From: Parelaphostrongylus tenuis
Lineage: Eukaryota; Nematoda; Chromadorea; Rhabditida; Metastrongylidae
Assembly (NCBI GenBank): GCA_019055375.1
Contig: JAHQIW010000955.1
Coordinates: forward strand, 50,315-114,314
DNA: 64,000 nucleotides
Direction of reading: 5' to 3'
Below, one piece after another: positions 22,471 to 35,170 of the stretch. Each line of letters opens with the position of its first letter. Positions within the stretch are counted from its first letter, which is position 1. A program made the translations under genes and the position numbers. The notes beneath the pieces are model-generated. The model did no database searches and was not told the origin of the DNA. It worked only from the letters and a program-made list of their open reading frames with translations.

Positions 22471-23650
22471 CAGTGAAGTCTTGAAAAAAGTGAGGGTGAA
22501 AATTAGATTGAATTTAAGAAGTAGTGGATTCCGAAGAGTAAATGTAAATATGAATCTCATAAAATAAAAATAAAAAAGTGCTGTGAGAAATGTACAATGG
22601 TAATATCAGACCTTCAACCGAAACAATTTCCGTTTTCTAAGACTACAGTTATTTCAACAAATAAAACAATTTATACAGTGAGAGAGGACGTAACTGATAA
22701 CACACATCTGTTTTACTGGAGTCGAATGTATGACTCATCGCTCAAGAATTCGGCAACGCCAAACTTAATAGACTTTGCAAGAAATTCGTGCCATTTCAGT
22801 TTTTAATATGATTTTTGGAATGAAACTGCTTGATTTTGATATCGTTCAGTTGCGCATTTTCTTACGAACATTTAGGTATGAAACTTGTTTATACTTGCTT
22901 TAGGATGGAACGGTCTTAGGGAAAAATTTGTTTGCTACTTATACACGAATAGCGTGTAGGAGAAAATGCTAGTAAGGTGGTCAGTCGACCATCTCAAGAA
23001 CAGCCTGACGATCAATTTAGTGTAGACGGCTCTAGCGCAACCGATCCTCCAAACTGTTCTCTCCACCACTGATTCTTGCGAACCACTTCTTAGCAGTCCT
23101 TTCTGCATCGTATCATTGCACCAAGCTTCATTATTCTTGCGCGCTGCTACACTATCGTTTTCCCCTACGCACTATTCGGGCATGAGCAGCAAGCAATTAG
23201 TTCGCACAACGGCTCCACCTTAGAACAAGTATAGGCAAGTCGTATACCAAAACATTCGCAAGAGAATGTGCAATTGAACGAAACCAAAATCATGCAGTTC
23301 CATTGTAAAATTCATATCGGTAAACCAAAAAGGCACGAACTTTTACCTGACCTTTTATTGTCCTTCTCCTACTCCGATTAAGAATAGTTTTATCACATAA
23401 AACCGGACCAGTCACCCAAAAAATAAGATGTATTGAAGGCTAAGAAAAGAGTAAGAAGAGTATAACACTCCTCCTTTTCTAGAGAGAGTAGAGATCAAAT
23501 AACAAGGGTGGCACTTATAATTTCACTCATAAACATTTTTGGCATATATAAGCAGTCCTAACATGATGTTATTTTTCGGTCATTGAGCTCCTTCGGTATT
23601 GAGAACATGGAAGATATACGATTTGATATGATAGATGGTATATAATGATA
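22471..23650. other. No recognisable feature
   Basis: Intergenic sequence. A GC-richer portion at 22,960-23,230 reads like old repeat DNA but I found no second copy in the window. Confidence 0.35.
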
Positions 23651-23654
23651 GATA

Positions 23655-23770
23655 TACCCAATGATGTAAAGTGGTGTGCAAAAACCTTTGCTTCATTTTG
23701 AATTTGAGCCCACATTTCACCATATCCGAGGGCACGTGCTCAATCGTTGCACTACCGACGCAAATGATGG
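23655..23770 (-). repeat. tRNA-like SINE, family R3
   Basis: On the minus strand it starts GCGTCGGTAGTGCAACG, nearly the same head as the copy at 49,580. It has a B-box-like GTGGGCTCAAATTC and the tail TTTTTGCACACCACTTTACATC. It matches the left half of the 54.94-55.11 kb pair. Confidence 0.6.
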
Positions 23771-24860
23771 ATATATAGACATGTCTAATAGATGAGATGC
23801 GACCAAAAAAATTTTTTTTTGGTATGTGGCGCTACGGAAGCAAAGAATTAGAATTCCCTGGTGTGGCTGGAATCACTTAATTATCACCGGGTAGGTGATA
23901 CAGGTGTGTATCTATTCCCGTGCGTAACTCTTAATAGAAAGTTCGATTCATCTGTGATAAAATATGAGACGCTTCGTCCAATCGAGACTAATTTGCTGGC
24001 AATGATAAATTTGTTAGTTCAAAAAGAAAAGTATGGTAGAATCAAAACTCCTGAAGAATATGAGACTGCAATCAACGCTATCTATATCACGTGTTTTTTG
24101 GTGACTGAACAAAAACTCGAACTTAGTCGGCTTATTTATTAACGTGTTTCGTCCTCTTCAGAGTTGACTGATCCGAGCCGATCAAGTCGGATCCTCAGAT
24201 GAATTTTAGTGCCAGACAGCAATAGTTATTCACTTTGTCATTGTTGAATTTACGTCGTAGAATTCTACGTTTCCATTGCTTTTATCAATTTTGAATATCT
24301 CTAGCACACGCTGAATTAACATAGAGTGAAGATGAAATTGTATGTTATTGACACCTATTGCTGATTTTTATTATGGAAAATAGAGTGTCTCTCTTCAAAA
24401 AATCGGGTGTCAATTCATTGTACAAAGAATACCCCTATTTCTTTCAAAGTTGCGCAAGTAATTATTTCATTCCAACATCATTTATGTCCTCGGCCATGTC
24501 ACTTTTCCTCTGTCGGAGAGTATACCGATCATTTCGTCATTTGATAGTGATCTTGACATCTAGTGACTTTTTGTATTTCGTGATGCAGGACAGAGATTTA
24601 TCACCGTCTTCATGTCTCTCTGACCGTACAGTATATTGACGACCTATGTGGTATAAGTTTACATCGTTGTTTTCTCTTATAAAAGCGCTTTCTGTTCCGC
24701 CACTTCCTTGAAGTAATAATTTTATGACTAGCAAGTTCTAGAATTTGTAGTGCATTGGTTGAATGTGCCCTGCAATACGCGCAGCAATGATTTTCGGTCA
24801 GGGAAGAGTGTCTCCCTATAGTTGGAAAATTGACGCCATATTTGTTTAATCCACGAATCT
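23771..24860. other. No supported gene
   Basis: An open frame at 23,861-24,142 encodes 93 residues without a recognised domain. It ends just before a CGAAACACG stretch (minus strand, about 24,176-24,145) that resembles the 3' half of the hammerhead motif. I make no functional call. Confidence 0.3.
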
Positions 24861-27800
24861 CCTTTAAGGGATCCCTCCCGGTTAGTCGCCAGGGCACGTG
24901 GAGCGTCGCCTCGAGGTGGATAGGGAAATAAACGGGAATCAAAAGCGACCGTGTGCCTCCCAGAGATGCAGGTGGATTCAGGGGATGAGCTCTCTGCTTC
25001 TGCAGCGTCGATTTGATAAAACTCTATTTCTACGAGTCAAGTCGGCCAAAAGCCTGCAATCAAGCTGCTGGGACGTACATGGGAGGCGGTTGGTAGTCGT
25101 CTCCAACAAATAAGCTCCTCCCGCTCTTCCGGGAAAGTTTTGCAAGCTGCTAGCTATTACTCAGCCCCCACGTTCAAAGTCTAGCAAGCTATACGCTGAG
25201 TATCAAATTGATAAAAATAGCGAAAAAATATGTATATGGGCCTCATTCCGCTGATCTCGAAAGAACTCCTGGTACAGCAGCGTCAGGTAGGACGAGTACG
25301 GAGAGGCGGCTAAAATCTCAGGGCCAAACTACGCTGCCAAGATCGAAACGGGCTAAAATGACATTGTTACTTACAATGCAAGATACCCTGTTCAAGAATC
25401 CGCTGTAGAAGAGCTATTGATTCAAGCAAGAAAAATAGGGTGCGATGTCAATGGCCTGGCTGAGACGAGAAGGCGCCATTCTTTTCACACTATTTATGAC
25501 ACTGGAGAAGAACTGTTTCTTGAAACATGCGATAGCAGAGGTGTCGGCGGCGTTGGTGTCCTCGTCAAGTTGAATTTGATAGTGAACATCAATTTATTTG
25601 AACAACTAACGACCCGTATCGGAATCTTACAGTTGAAACGATGTGGTCCAACGCCAGCTTTGACTATCTTCGTTGTTTATGCACCAACATCAAGCTATGA
25701 TAAAGAAGAAATCGAAGCGTTCTATATGAACTTCGAAAGAATTTTCAAAGAAGACCATACCTTCCTTGAGGTGCGAAAATTGGACCTAGGAGAACTTCTG
25801 AAGAGGGTCACTGTGGGGCCCACGGACTAGATTGGAATGAACAAGGAGAAAGGCTATCTGAGTTTATCATGATGACCCAAACCATCCATGGTAACTAGCA
25901 ATTCCAAAAGCCTTTTTCTCAGCGATGGACGTGGGCATCTCCCAATGGAGAGTACCAAAATGAAATAGACCACATCTTAATGAATCGAAGTTTTTTCCTG
26001 ACCGATGTTGCTGTTGGTTTTAAGTTCTACACGGGATCAGACCATCGCCTTCTTCGCGCAGCGTTCCGTTTTTCGTAAAAAGGAGAGAAAGCCACTAAAT
26101 TCAAACAACGAAGTCCATGAACTACCATAAACTAGGATGTATTCAAATCGTTAGTCGGCTCCAGGGAAGATACCGTTGTCGACAACATCGACGAAGAAAA
26201 CGACCGGCTCGTTTAATATCTTTGCCTTAGCGCTATGAAAGCCGAGAGTTCTAAAGTCACAAAGAGACGCTTGTCTCCGCAGACACACAAGCTATGATGT
26301 CAACGTGGAGTCGTACAAGCCACAGGCAACCGGAACCTTTCGGCCGATCTTGCGAAACGCTGCAGAGAAGCAATAACAGAAGACTTTAAAGAGAGACGAG
26401 CAGAAGTTATGGCAGAAGCTGCAGAAGCTAGGAAGAGCATTCGCAAAGCCCAGCGAAGCTTTGCCAATTATAAGGCTAAGAGATTGTACTCCGTTGCCCT
26501 GACGGGACACTTACAGCTCCGAGATAGGCTATGGAGAAAATCATCCACCAATACTACTCGGATCTCTCCTTCCTTCGAAAATCCGACATGCTATATCGTC
26601 GGTGAAGAACAGAACAGCACCCGATCCAGGCAAAATTATACCAGAACACCTGAAGAACTTGCCGCCAGTGCTCATCAACACCCTGGCTCGGCTCTTCACT
26701 CGCTACCTGTCAGAATGCAAGGCTCCCATTCAATGAAAAACCAGCAAGACCGTGTTATTGTTTAAGAAGAGAGGCCTTGACGACATTGGCAATTATCGCC
26801 CAATCTGCTTGCTGTCCGCTGTCTACATACTCTTCACTCGCGTCATCCTAAACAGTATTGACAGAACACGGGACGAAGGGCAGCCATGAAAGCAAGCTGA
26901 GTTTTGAAAAGGATCTAGTACCATAGACCACATTCACACGATTACAAGACTCATTGAAGTTTCACGGGACTATAAACAACCACTCTGTTTCACGGGACTA
27001 TAAACAACCACTCTGTCTCACTTTCATCGATCTGAAGAAAGCCTTCAATACAGTGGAAACAGAAGCGCCTATAGAGGCCCTGTATAACCACAGCGTCCAT
27101 AACAATCCTTCGTGAGCTCTATTAAGATTTCACGACAACAATATCTCCACTCTACAACAATATCACTATCGACGTAAGGAAGGGGATCGACAAGGCGATA
27201 CAATTTCGCCAAAATTATTCACTGCTACCCTCCAAAACGTCACGCGAATATTAGAATGGTACGATATGGGAGTGAAAGTTGACGGTCGACAATTGAACCA
27301 TCTTCGCTTTGCTGATGATATCGGCCTAATAACACCAAGCATCAGAGAAGCGGAACGAATGTTGACCGCCTTCGATAACGCCTGTGGGAAGATTGGTTTT
27401 CAACTGAATCTAACGAAAGCGATGTTCATGAGGAACGAATGGGTTTTGAACGCCCCATTTACACTCAACGGAATGACAATCTCTAAATGCTCCAGTTACG
27501 TCTATATAGGTCGTGAAATCCACATGATCGACCTAGCTTCAGAGTTGGACAGGAGGAAACGAGCGGCTTGGGGAACGTTTAAGAGCACCGAAGACGTAGT
27601 GAAAAGGACAAAGAGCATCCGACTCTGTGCCTACCTTTTCGACTCGACGATTATTTCTCCTCTAACGTATGCAGCAGAAACCTGGTCGCTACATAAGCAG
27701 GATGAAAGATCACTTGGCGTTATTGAAAGCGCAGTCGAAAGGCCAATGCTAGGAGTGTCCCGTATCTAGCAAATGAAAGAAAGGATCTGAAGTTCCGACC

Positions 27801-28180
27801 TACGTCAACGACCGAAAATCGGAGACGCCGTTCTACACGACAGGATATCGAAAATAAGGTGGGCCGGACACCTGATGCGCCTCAACAACAACCGGTGGAC
27901 GAAAGCCGTTACCGATTGGATTCCTCAGGACATGAAACGCTCTAGAGGAAGACCACCGACCTGTTGGTCCTATTTCTTCAGGAAAGCTATAGAAGAAAGA
28001 TATGGTGCTTAGCGAACCCATATAGCGAGGAGGACCCACTGGGCTACTCTTGCACGCGATAGGGAGAAATGGAAATGTTGCTGGTATCCGCCCGAGTCAC
28101 TCGACGATCAGCGGTAAGACGAGTGACAGGTAATAGGTGTCTTGTTTAATAAGTTAAATACACTGCATGGATTTATCGGC
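24860..28180 (+). pseudogene. RTE-type non-LTR retrotransposon, frameshifted relic
   Basis: The element once encoded one polyprotein with an apurinic-like endonuclease and a reverse transcriptase. Endonuclease: RRHSFHTIYDTGEELFLETC and VYAPTSSYDKEEIEAFY (25,417-25,830) and the catalytic SDHRLL segment near 26,040. Reverse transcriptase: DIGNYRPICLLS near 26,780, TFIDLKKAF near 27,030, the GDTISPKIFTATL segment near 27,210 and the active-site LRFADDIGLI near 27,300. The C-terminal tail typical of the family, WATLARDREKWK, is near 28,050. Many frameshifts, stops and a 28-bp tandem duplication (26,960-27,015) separate these pieces, so it cannot make the protein. The 5' boundary is approximate (lead region from about 24,860), and I could not identify a target-site duplication or a tail repeat. 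Closely similar coding elements are common in hookworms (established knowledge, from memory). Confidence 0.85.
26960..27015 (+). repeat. 28-bp perfect tandem duplication inside the RTE relic
   Basis: The unit beginning TTTCACGGGACTATAAAC occurs at 26,960-26,987 and again, unchanged, at 26,988-27,015, just before the FIDLKKAF motif. It shifts the frame by one base (28 is not a multiple of three). Confidence 0.9.
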
Positions 28181-31100
28181 AACCACTTCAACAGAGAGTT
28201 GGGAGGTGGAGCTCGGTTTTACGCGTGCCACCACGAGCATCACAACCAGTCGGTTACGGCGCCTCTTTTATGCTAATTACGTTTGTCAAATATATACTGA
28301 ACCACCTCTGAGAGTTATGATTAAGTAGCATTCATGGCTGACCTCTCAGGACTTGCTCAATGGCAAACTCTTAATCCTGATTCTTAATTTATAGAAGGGA
28401 TAAAGAACAAATCTTTCTGATTTAACCAATCCCAGAGGACAAGTTATGCATCTACTTTCATCAGTGGTCGTGAAGGTGATTGATACCTGAGTACAGAATT
28501 AGTTGCGGTGATGTGTCCGTCTACCAGCTTGGTGATTCCATCCTGTAAAACGATTTCTAGAGCAATTCACTGATTTCAGAGAATGCAAGGCATGGTGGGC
28601 AGAGAGTGGAAGATCGTATTGGATATTGATTTAGAAATGCATTGCAATGCGCCTTTTAACACCTCAGTTGTTGTGCAAAACATCATCAACAACATTACAT
28701 GATTTGCTAGAAATAATCCTCCGAAAACGTTATGAATAAGAGTGCCGTATACCTGAAGGGTTGCTAAAGATGTGGTGAGCTGCAGTTGCACCCGATACAA
28801 CGCACGTCGATGTAAATTTTAGAGCTGAAGTTTTTACCAGGCGAATCTAACTTTCATATTTTGCCTTTGATGCGTTCACAGTTTTAATCGTTTTCTTGGA
28901 CGGATACTGTGATGACGATTTGATTTTGCTGCACAGAAACAGGCAGTCTACTGAAGAAAGTCGCAGCTCAGCTAGAGACATAGTAAAGTTCATATGAATA
29001 TAAAATGCGACCTAATCGTTTCAGAATCGTGGAAAAAATGAGTTGCTGAAAATTTTTATTTGGGTGGCTACCCATAGCTTCCTAGTCAGCGGGCATTTCA
29101 TTTTTCATTATTTCTTTTTTACTCAACATAGAACGTTGTTATTAGTCTCGATTCGAAGGTGTAATGGCACATTGTGTATTCTGAATAACATGATATGAAA
29201 GAATACTTTAGGTGCATAATCCTTTGCATTTTTCCCGTAGTTTTCAACTCAGATAAAAGCCAGGAAGCAAAAAACATTTGTATGTTATATTATGCTATGT
29301 AGATCGCAATTTTCTCTTCTTCATTTAGCTCTTCGGATTAGTGTGGGGTTCAGCCACCACTTGGGCAATTTGTTTTCGCTGTTGTCGTTATATACTGGTC
29401 CAGTTGGTTTTTCTCGGAATCCTGGATAGCTCATTGAGAGCGTTCCCTACTCTACATTATAGAGGTGGTCGCAGGCCATTGTGTATCGGAGGCAGCTTTT
29501 CTCAGACAAGTCTGGTGCGGATTTTCAGATCGCTAGTGGATGGAGGCATTCTTGGTACGACCATGGTCCATGATTATGTATAATTGACATCATAACCATT
29601 GTGCTTTCCGAACAATCCAATATTTTGAAAAAAGGAAATTTCATTGATTAGCGCGTACACCGACATCGAGTGGTGATTGTTTAATGAATCGAATTTCTTT
29701 ACATCATTAATTCAACTGTTCTGCTATGAGTTTTGAATCGCAGTGTGTTCGATTTCGTATAGTTTTTTACAAAGCACTAAATGTTTGTTACTCATACTTA
29801 CATGGTCGAAATACAAATTGTTGAAGTTCTTTTTCTATGCTTTTTATTTCATTGATGAGCTGACATGCTATTGTTGAAGGAATTTATCAGGCGAACTTCA
29901 GGGTTTCGAACACCATCGTCTCCTTCAGAGCAGGCCTAACTAAAGTAAATTGTTCAGAGCTATTTATTCCCACATTCTTCATTCTTCATGGTCCCACTGA
30001 AGCGAGTCTACTGAAGGACATCTCATTTGATGTCACCTCACTAAAGAAACTTTTTGTCACATTCTCCTGTGCTAAATTACCAGTGGAGGTTTATTGGTCA
30101 TGTATACCGGAACTGAATGGTTTTCAAGATGTTTTTTCTCTCCCTAGTTGTTCTGTTGTTGCTACATATGCTTTTTTGCACATTCTTTCTATGAGCACTT
30201 CCTCACTAACGAAAATTGCGAACTTATTTCTTGAGAAGTTGAATCATTTTAGTTTTTTTTTTTGCTCGGTCAGGTGTGATGTTGATATCCACATAGTCAT
30301 TACCACCTCATGCTTCAGGTCCTTTCTTCAATCTGAAGCATTTGTTGTCATCGTGTTCATAAATGATAACAGAGAAAAGATTCGAAATAGAAGTGTTGGA
30401 AGAGAACTGTGTCAGAGGAAAGCGTCTAACGCTTCATTTAGATGAGAACTGCTTTCTTTCTGAACACTGATTAAACGTTTAGAGGACAAATGATAGCGAT
30501 CACAATGCCTTCGTAGTCTTGGCACAATGCCCTGAGAAAGTTGCGGGTTTTCAAAACAGCCGAGAAAAATTTTTGAGGATAAAGCATGAGAATTTTGAAA
30601 GAGATTCTCGTCATTTTGACTCGAGTTCCTTGACCATGGAAGCGAAAGCTTCTCCTCTTGAGAGATGTGAAACATGTCGCAGAAAAGGATGTCCAAGTTT
30701 TTTTTGGCACCTTCGAAAGAATGGTCCGACAGATGTTTTCAAATGCCGCTGTAAATATCGAAGTAGATGATTTAGAGCTGTCTAGTTATCGAACTGTGAG
30801 CAATATTTCATTCATTCTTTGCCTTATTCCTTGGCTTTATAACAATCCAAAGAAATCAATCAAAACGCTGTTCAAATTTTGCATATTGCAGACCGATGGT
30901 GCCGCTAAAGTTAGTATTATAGTAGAGAGGTATCGCTCCCTTTTTAGAAGTGGAATCAAACTTATCTGGAGCGCTAGCGTATAGATCGTGTCCGCAAGAG
31001 GCAGTCAAATAAAAAGAATCACGAATAATTACGGAATTATTCGATCTATGCCGAGCTTGATTAATAGGCGGTCCTAAGAATAATAAGAAAATGACCAACT

Positions 31101-31890
31101 CTGTAGTCATTTCAAAGATACTCGATTTTCCTTCTTTCGATTACAAGCCGATCAAGGTGTCTCTTGCATGGGAATAATCTCGCGAATTCCGTGTGTAATG
31201 GATACGACTCCGATCTTGTACAGGCCCGTCTAGATTCAGGCAATGAAACTCTTCTCAGTTGCGACAGTCGACTTATGTCTTTTGCGCACTGCTGTAATTA
31301 TACATAAATAGGTAGGTGCGCTTATGTACAGCTGGAGAAATATATCTGCCGATTTGAGAAAAAACATCAGTAACGTGGGTGAAGAACATGGGAGAAGGTG
31401 TTTGAAAGTGTTGTCTCTGATAAGTGATCTGAGTCCATTATATTATTCACTACCACATGTAGCTGCTTACTTTAGAGCTGAGGACTACTTGTACAGTGTT
31501 TCCTGATGAAGACAAATGTGAGCAGCTCTGAGTACGCAATAACGAATACAGAGTGTTGAGTGTGTTGGAGTGATCTGAAATCAAGGGCAAGAGAGATAAT
31601 GAGAGACGCAATATTATTCACTGTAACCAGATAAAGCAGCTTCTGAAAATGTTTTTCGGAAGCAAATATCGACCATTTCATTTTTCTGTAAACCTCGTAT
31701 TGGCTAAACAAGATAAATCTGCAAAACTTACATATGTTCTTCTAATATTTTCCACAATCTATTACTTCCATCACAAATCATTATATTTTTATCGTGTAAA
31801 TACTTTGCTTTCCACCGAAATTCCGCAATTAATGATGTAAATCTTAAGAACACATTTAAGTAATAGATTGTAGATAGAGCTCAGTCGTAT
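28181..31890. other. Long intergenic stretch without a supported gene
   Basis: 3.7 kb of AT-rich sequence. Frames at 29,341-29,583, 30,083-30,445 and 30,658-30,984 show no domain that I recognise, and overlapping frames exist on the other strand. A CGAAACCC-type motif occurs on the minus strand near 29,945. I see no tRNA or repeat with a second copy here. Confidence 0.35.
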
Positions 31891-31959
31891 TGCGTGAGAA
31901 AACGATTCTATACATGTATTTTGTGCCAATTTATGCTCATTAGGAAGCTCGTTTTCTTG

Positions 31960-32340
31960 CGCATTCAGCGATGTATCATTTGTCTGCACAGCCTTCAGAA
32001 TGGAACTGTTCAAGAAGGAGTTCGTCTGCAGCACCACTGTGACAATGCCTCTGGCACTCATCGACAAGTCTCATGGCGTATGGTGACGAAATTGCTTTGC
32101 GATGTTCGTACAGCATATCGCTGGTTCGAGACTTTCCGTGAAAAGAAAACCGATTGACCGAAAAGCTAAGAGGGGACCGTCCACGAGATGTCAATCGCCA
32201 AGCAGACGTCAGTCGAACTCAAGAAGATCCATCGATAAGTTACCGAATGTTGGCTGACGTTTGATTAAGATCCAATGGCCATTTGGCACAGTATTCGAGA
32301 GACCGGCAAACAATGCTGACATAAGGCTGTATCTCAATCT
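31960..32340 (+). pseudogene. mariner-type transposase relic, N-terminal half
   Basis: The frame reads VRTAYRWFETFREKKTD, then (frame change) DVNRQADVSRTQEDPSISYR, MLADV, and (frame change) DPMAIWHSIRETGKQC. This follows the N-terminal mariner order: RRWFEKFR...LEDKPRSGRP, then the second helix-turn-helix with TTRELAE...TI...L...GK. Three frame breaks in 250 bases make it non-functional. No catalytic part or terminal repeats are recognisable downstream. Confidence 0.6.
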
Positions 32341-32658
32341 GGAGCGAGACTACTGCAACTATTACTTTGCCTTTTTCGAGCTTAATTGATATACAAACAA
32401 GATTTTTCTTTGCTTTTTGAAAATACGACAGGACCTTTTCTAGAACATGTTACATTCTGCTCTTTAGAACAGTCCTGTTGAAAGGCAAAGCAAGCGCTTT
32501 TGTGATGCACTGGTTGATACGTGAGCACTCCAGAAAAGGTGATCGCAATTGTGGAGCCCATCTATGGTTCCAAGATTTGCTCTAATGTTGTGACTGTATT
32601 GAGCATCGCACCCTGTATTTAGAAGAAGGTACTAAATGAGATCTCGAACATCATCGAA

Positions 32659-32796
32659 TTTTCAGTGCTCTCTTCTGATAAGCAGTTGCGAGGGTGGTAA
32701 TAACAGCATTATTGAATACAATAAGTAATGCAGTACAATAGTAACGCAGTTACTGACGTTTTCGACAAGCCTAGCCTTCAATAAGAGCCTGGAAAG
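32659..32796 (-). repeat. Hammerhead-like repeat, left inverted unit
   Basis: On the minus strand GAAGGCTAGGCTTGTCGAAA is followed by ACGTCAG and about 100 bases matching 33,265-33,378. The CUGANGA box reads CTTATTGA, so the motif is degraded. It forms an inverted pair with 33,228-33,378 around about 430 bp. Confidence 0.5.
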
Positions 32797-33227
32797 GTCA
32801 AGTTGATCTGCAATGCACTCAGCCCTACACGAGCCACACGTAGGAAACAAGAGTATAATGGAGTTGATTCCAACATAAAAGTCACTATACTCGCACAGGA
32901 ATCTAGAGCATATGCGCAAAACAACTCTGAAAGATTTTTAATAAAAAAGGAAAGACTCAAAATGAACAGAAAAGAGGAGTACCTCGTAATCACGCGTGAC
33001 CTCACACTATTCCTTAGGCTAATCTTGCCGGCCGAAGTCACGCATAGCCTTATTTGTGCAGTGACCTAAGTGGCTAATTTGCATTGAATAATTGGAAGAC
33101 TTGAAACAGCTAAACGGTAAATATTTTAATGAAGTTTTTTTTTTATGCTACCCAAAATTTGTCTACTGCGTCTTTCTGCCGAGATAATGAAAGTGCTTGA
33201 CTAATGGATTGCAGATCAATTCATCCT

Positions 33228-33378
33228 TTCATGCTCTGATGAAGGCAAGACTAGTCGAAACGTCAGTCACTGTGCTTTTATTGCACTCAGTGCTACTGTA
33301 TCCAGTAAAAGCTGCTACTGTCAACCTCGTAACTGCCTGTGAGAAAGAATCACTGAATTATTCCAACTATGCCGAAGT
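33228..33378 (+). repeat. Hammerhead-like repeat, right inverted unit
   Basis: CTCTGATGAAGGCAAGACTA followed by GTCGAAACGTCAG contains both conserved hammerhead boxes (CUGAUGA and CGAAAC) around a three-pair stem II (GGC/GTC). Stem III has no loop and stem I does not pair, so a single copy should not fold into an active ribozyme. Motifs of this CTGATGA...CGAAACGTC form are known from Penelope-like retroelements (established knowledge). Confidence 0.5.
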
Positions 33379-33626
33379 TGTTATATAGGCGCTCCTGAGA
33401 GTTAATCGTATTTTGTCTATTTTCCGTAGTTGCTTACAATCGATGTAGTGTAGAGGTAAACGACGCTTATAGCAAAAGTAAAGTTGTTGGCAAATGATTT
33501 CTATCGGGCCAACGTCGAGTGTTGTGTGATGAGTGTTTGTTCCTCTTAGGCTCGTCGCTCAGTCCGTTACGTCGATCTCTGCGAGTAGTGACCGATTCGT
33601 GACGCAACAAGGGCGGTAATCCCAGC

Positions 33627-33687
33627 GGCCACGGTCACCTCGTGGCCCTAGCACGGCTCCGATCAGTCAGCCTCATCACAGGCTGAC
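33627..33687 (+). other. Twin perfect hairpins in a GC-rich island
   Basis: GGCCACG and CGTGGCC (33,627-33,647, 7-nt loop) form a seven-pair hairpin. GTCAGCCT and AGGCTGAC (33,666-33,687, 6-nt loop) form an eight-pair hairpin 18 bases downstream. They sit in an unusually GC-rich island (about 33,560-33,710) in AT-rich surroundings. No RNA family is recognised. Confidence 0.6.
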
Positions 33688-33709
33688 CCCGCTCTAATTC
33701 GGCTCTTGA

Positions 33710-34790
33710 CTATTCTTAAGCCCATAATCTATTTGATTCATCCTTGAGCAACTAATACAGGTGTTTTTAGAGGCGTTTTTTTAGGAAAATTTGTTATTAT
33801 ACATTTATTGAACATAGAAATTTCTCCGCTCGAAGCTCATCAAGCCTCCGTGCGGGGTCTGCGAACCTAGAAATTGAAATCAAATGCATGACACTCTCAG
33901 GAACGATCAACTCCAAGAGCTCTATCATTTATTCTTTCACCCTACTTCTCAAGCTTCTTAAGCAATTGAGCTTATTATCATATTCGTTCTATCCAGAAAG
34001 CTGTTTCCTTCAGAGCTCATACTTTACATGCACATAGAGAAGTCTGTGTATAGTAATAGTATATAAGTGTATAGTAAAGTAAGATAACACCTCCTTTCAT
34101 ATCAACAAACCTTCTGCATAATTGGCTGTTGTATTTGGCATTTTCGTTGTTGTGATTGATACATAGTTTGGATAGGGCTCACTGACTCTCATTTCATGAT
34201 TGTAATAAAATAAGAGAAACATATCAGCTATTTTTGACACTTTGCCTTCGTAATAAATGTATTATGCCTTGCTCGGTATTAGTTTTCCTTCTAATCCGAG
34301 CTGTTTCTTTGCAAATTCTATTTTCTGTTCGGCATGAATACTAGCATCACATTGAAATTAGGAGCAACTATTATAATCTATCATTTGTTTAATACTTGAG
34401 AATATAAGCTTGAAATCTGAGCTTTCATTGACACTCACATCTTTTGTACTCATAAAGAACCACCGCAAGTTCTTACGATTACATTCACAAGCATGCTCAT
34501 TTTTCGACGACTGTCGTTGTTTTTTTCGTAACTAGACTGCATTGGAATTTTGTAAGCATAAAAGAGTTACAATTGAGGCTGTCGCTACCCAAATGTCCTT
34601 AAAGCTTACGCCTTATATCTTAAATCTTTATCCTACATGGGTGACATTTGCGAATTATTTTTACATTCGGGCTATTGAACTCAAACTTTGAAGCGTAGAA
34701 GCTTGATGAAATCATCATAATTGATTGAATTGATTTCCAACTATATTTTCAGCTCAGCTCAATTTTAGAGGCAAAGTTTGATGTGAAATA
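33710..34790. other. No recognisable feature
   Basis: AT-rich intergenic sequence with no motif-bearing frame. Confidence 0.35.
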
Positions 34791-34799
34791 TAACCACAA

Positions 34800-34880
34800 T
34801 GGTGCTGAGTTGCGACCAAAACTTGGATCCCGAGGTGGTTTCGAACCCGGGGTCACCCTTCGTAAAGGTTCACTATGTTT
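34800..34880 (-). repeat. Partial tRNA-like SINE, probably R3
   Basis: On the minus strand a good B box, CCCGGGTTCGAAACCACC, is followed by CAAGTTTTGGTCGCAACTCAG, which resembles a diverged R3 tail. The A box is weak. Confidence 0.4.
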
Positions 34881-35024
34881 CCAATTTCATCATCAAAGCT
34901 TTGGCCCGCCTTTCCCTCACCCGTTTAACGTATTCGGTGACTGTCAGTTATCACCGCTCAACGAAATCAATCCAGAATGTACAAATCGACATTAAACCAA
35001 ACCGAGCCTATGATTTAAACTACA

Positions 35025-35170
35025 TCCTTTCATTATTATTTGAGCCAACTGTCATGTGGTCTGGTAAGGGCTCTTGTACAGCCCATACACGTGTTTCGTC
35101 CTTACAGACTGATGAATTGGTCTTTCGATCTTTTTATAGTCAGTTCTCTCAGAAGCAATACTCTCCTTAC
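35025..35170 (-). mobile_element. Hammerhead-bearing repeat, minus-strand copy
   Basis: On the minus strand the order is ACTATAAAAAGATCGAAAGA, the decayed ribozyme (35,122-35,081), GGGCTGTACAAGAGCCCTTA, CCAGACCACATG and GGCTCAAATAATAATGAAAG. The same order is seen at 61,285-61,420. Confidence 0.7.
35081..35122 (-). ncRNA. Hammerhead ribozyme, decayed copy (minus strand)
   Basis: Stem II (GTCT and GGAC around a GTAA loop), GAAA, CACGTGTA and TGGGC are kept. The core box reads TTCATCA instead of CUGANGA and the 5' stem I strand (GACCAA) no longer pairs. It is inactive by inference. Confidence 0.6.

Noticed and set aside
30412..30984. Possible exon(s) of a host gene
   Set aside because: Several overlapping frames on both strands, no recognised domain and no convincing splice partners.
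33612..33632. GGCGGTAATCCCAGC as an rRNA fragment
   Set aside because: Resembles the small-subunit GCGGTAATTCCAGC box only over a few bases; the neighbouring sequence does not match rRNA.
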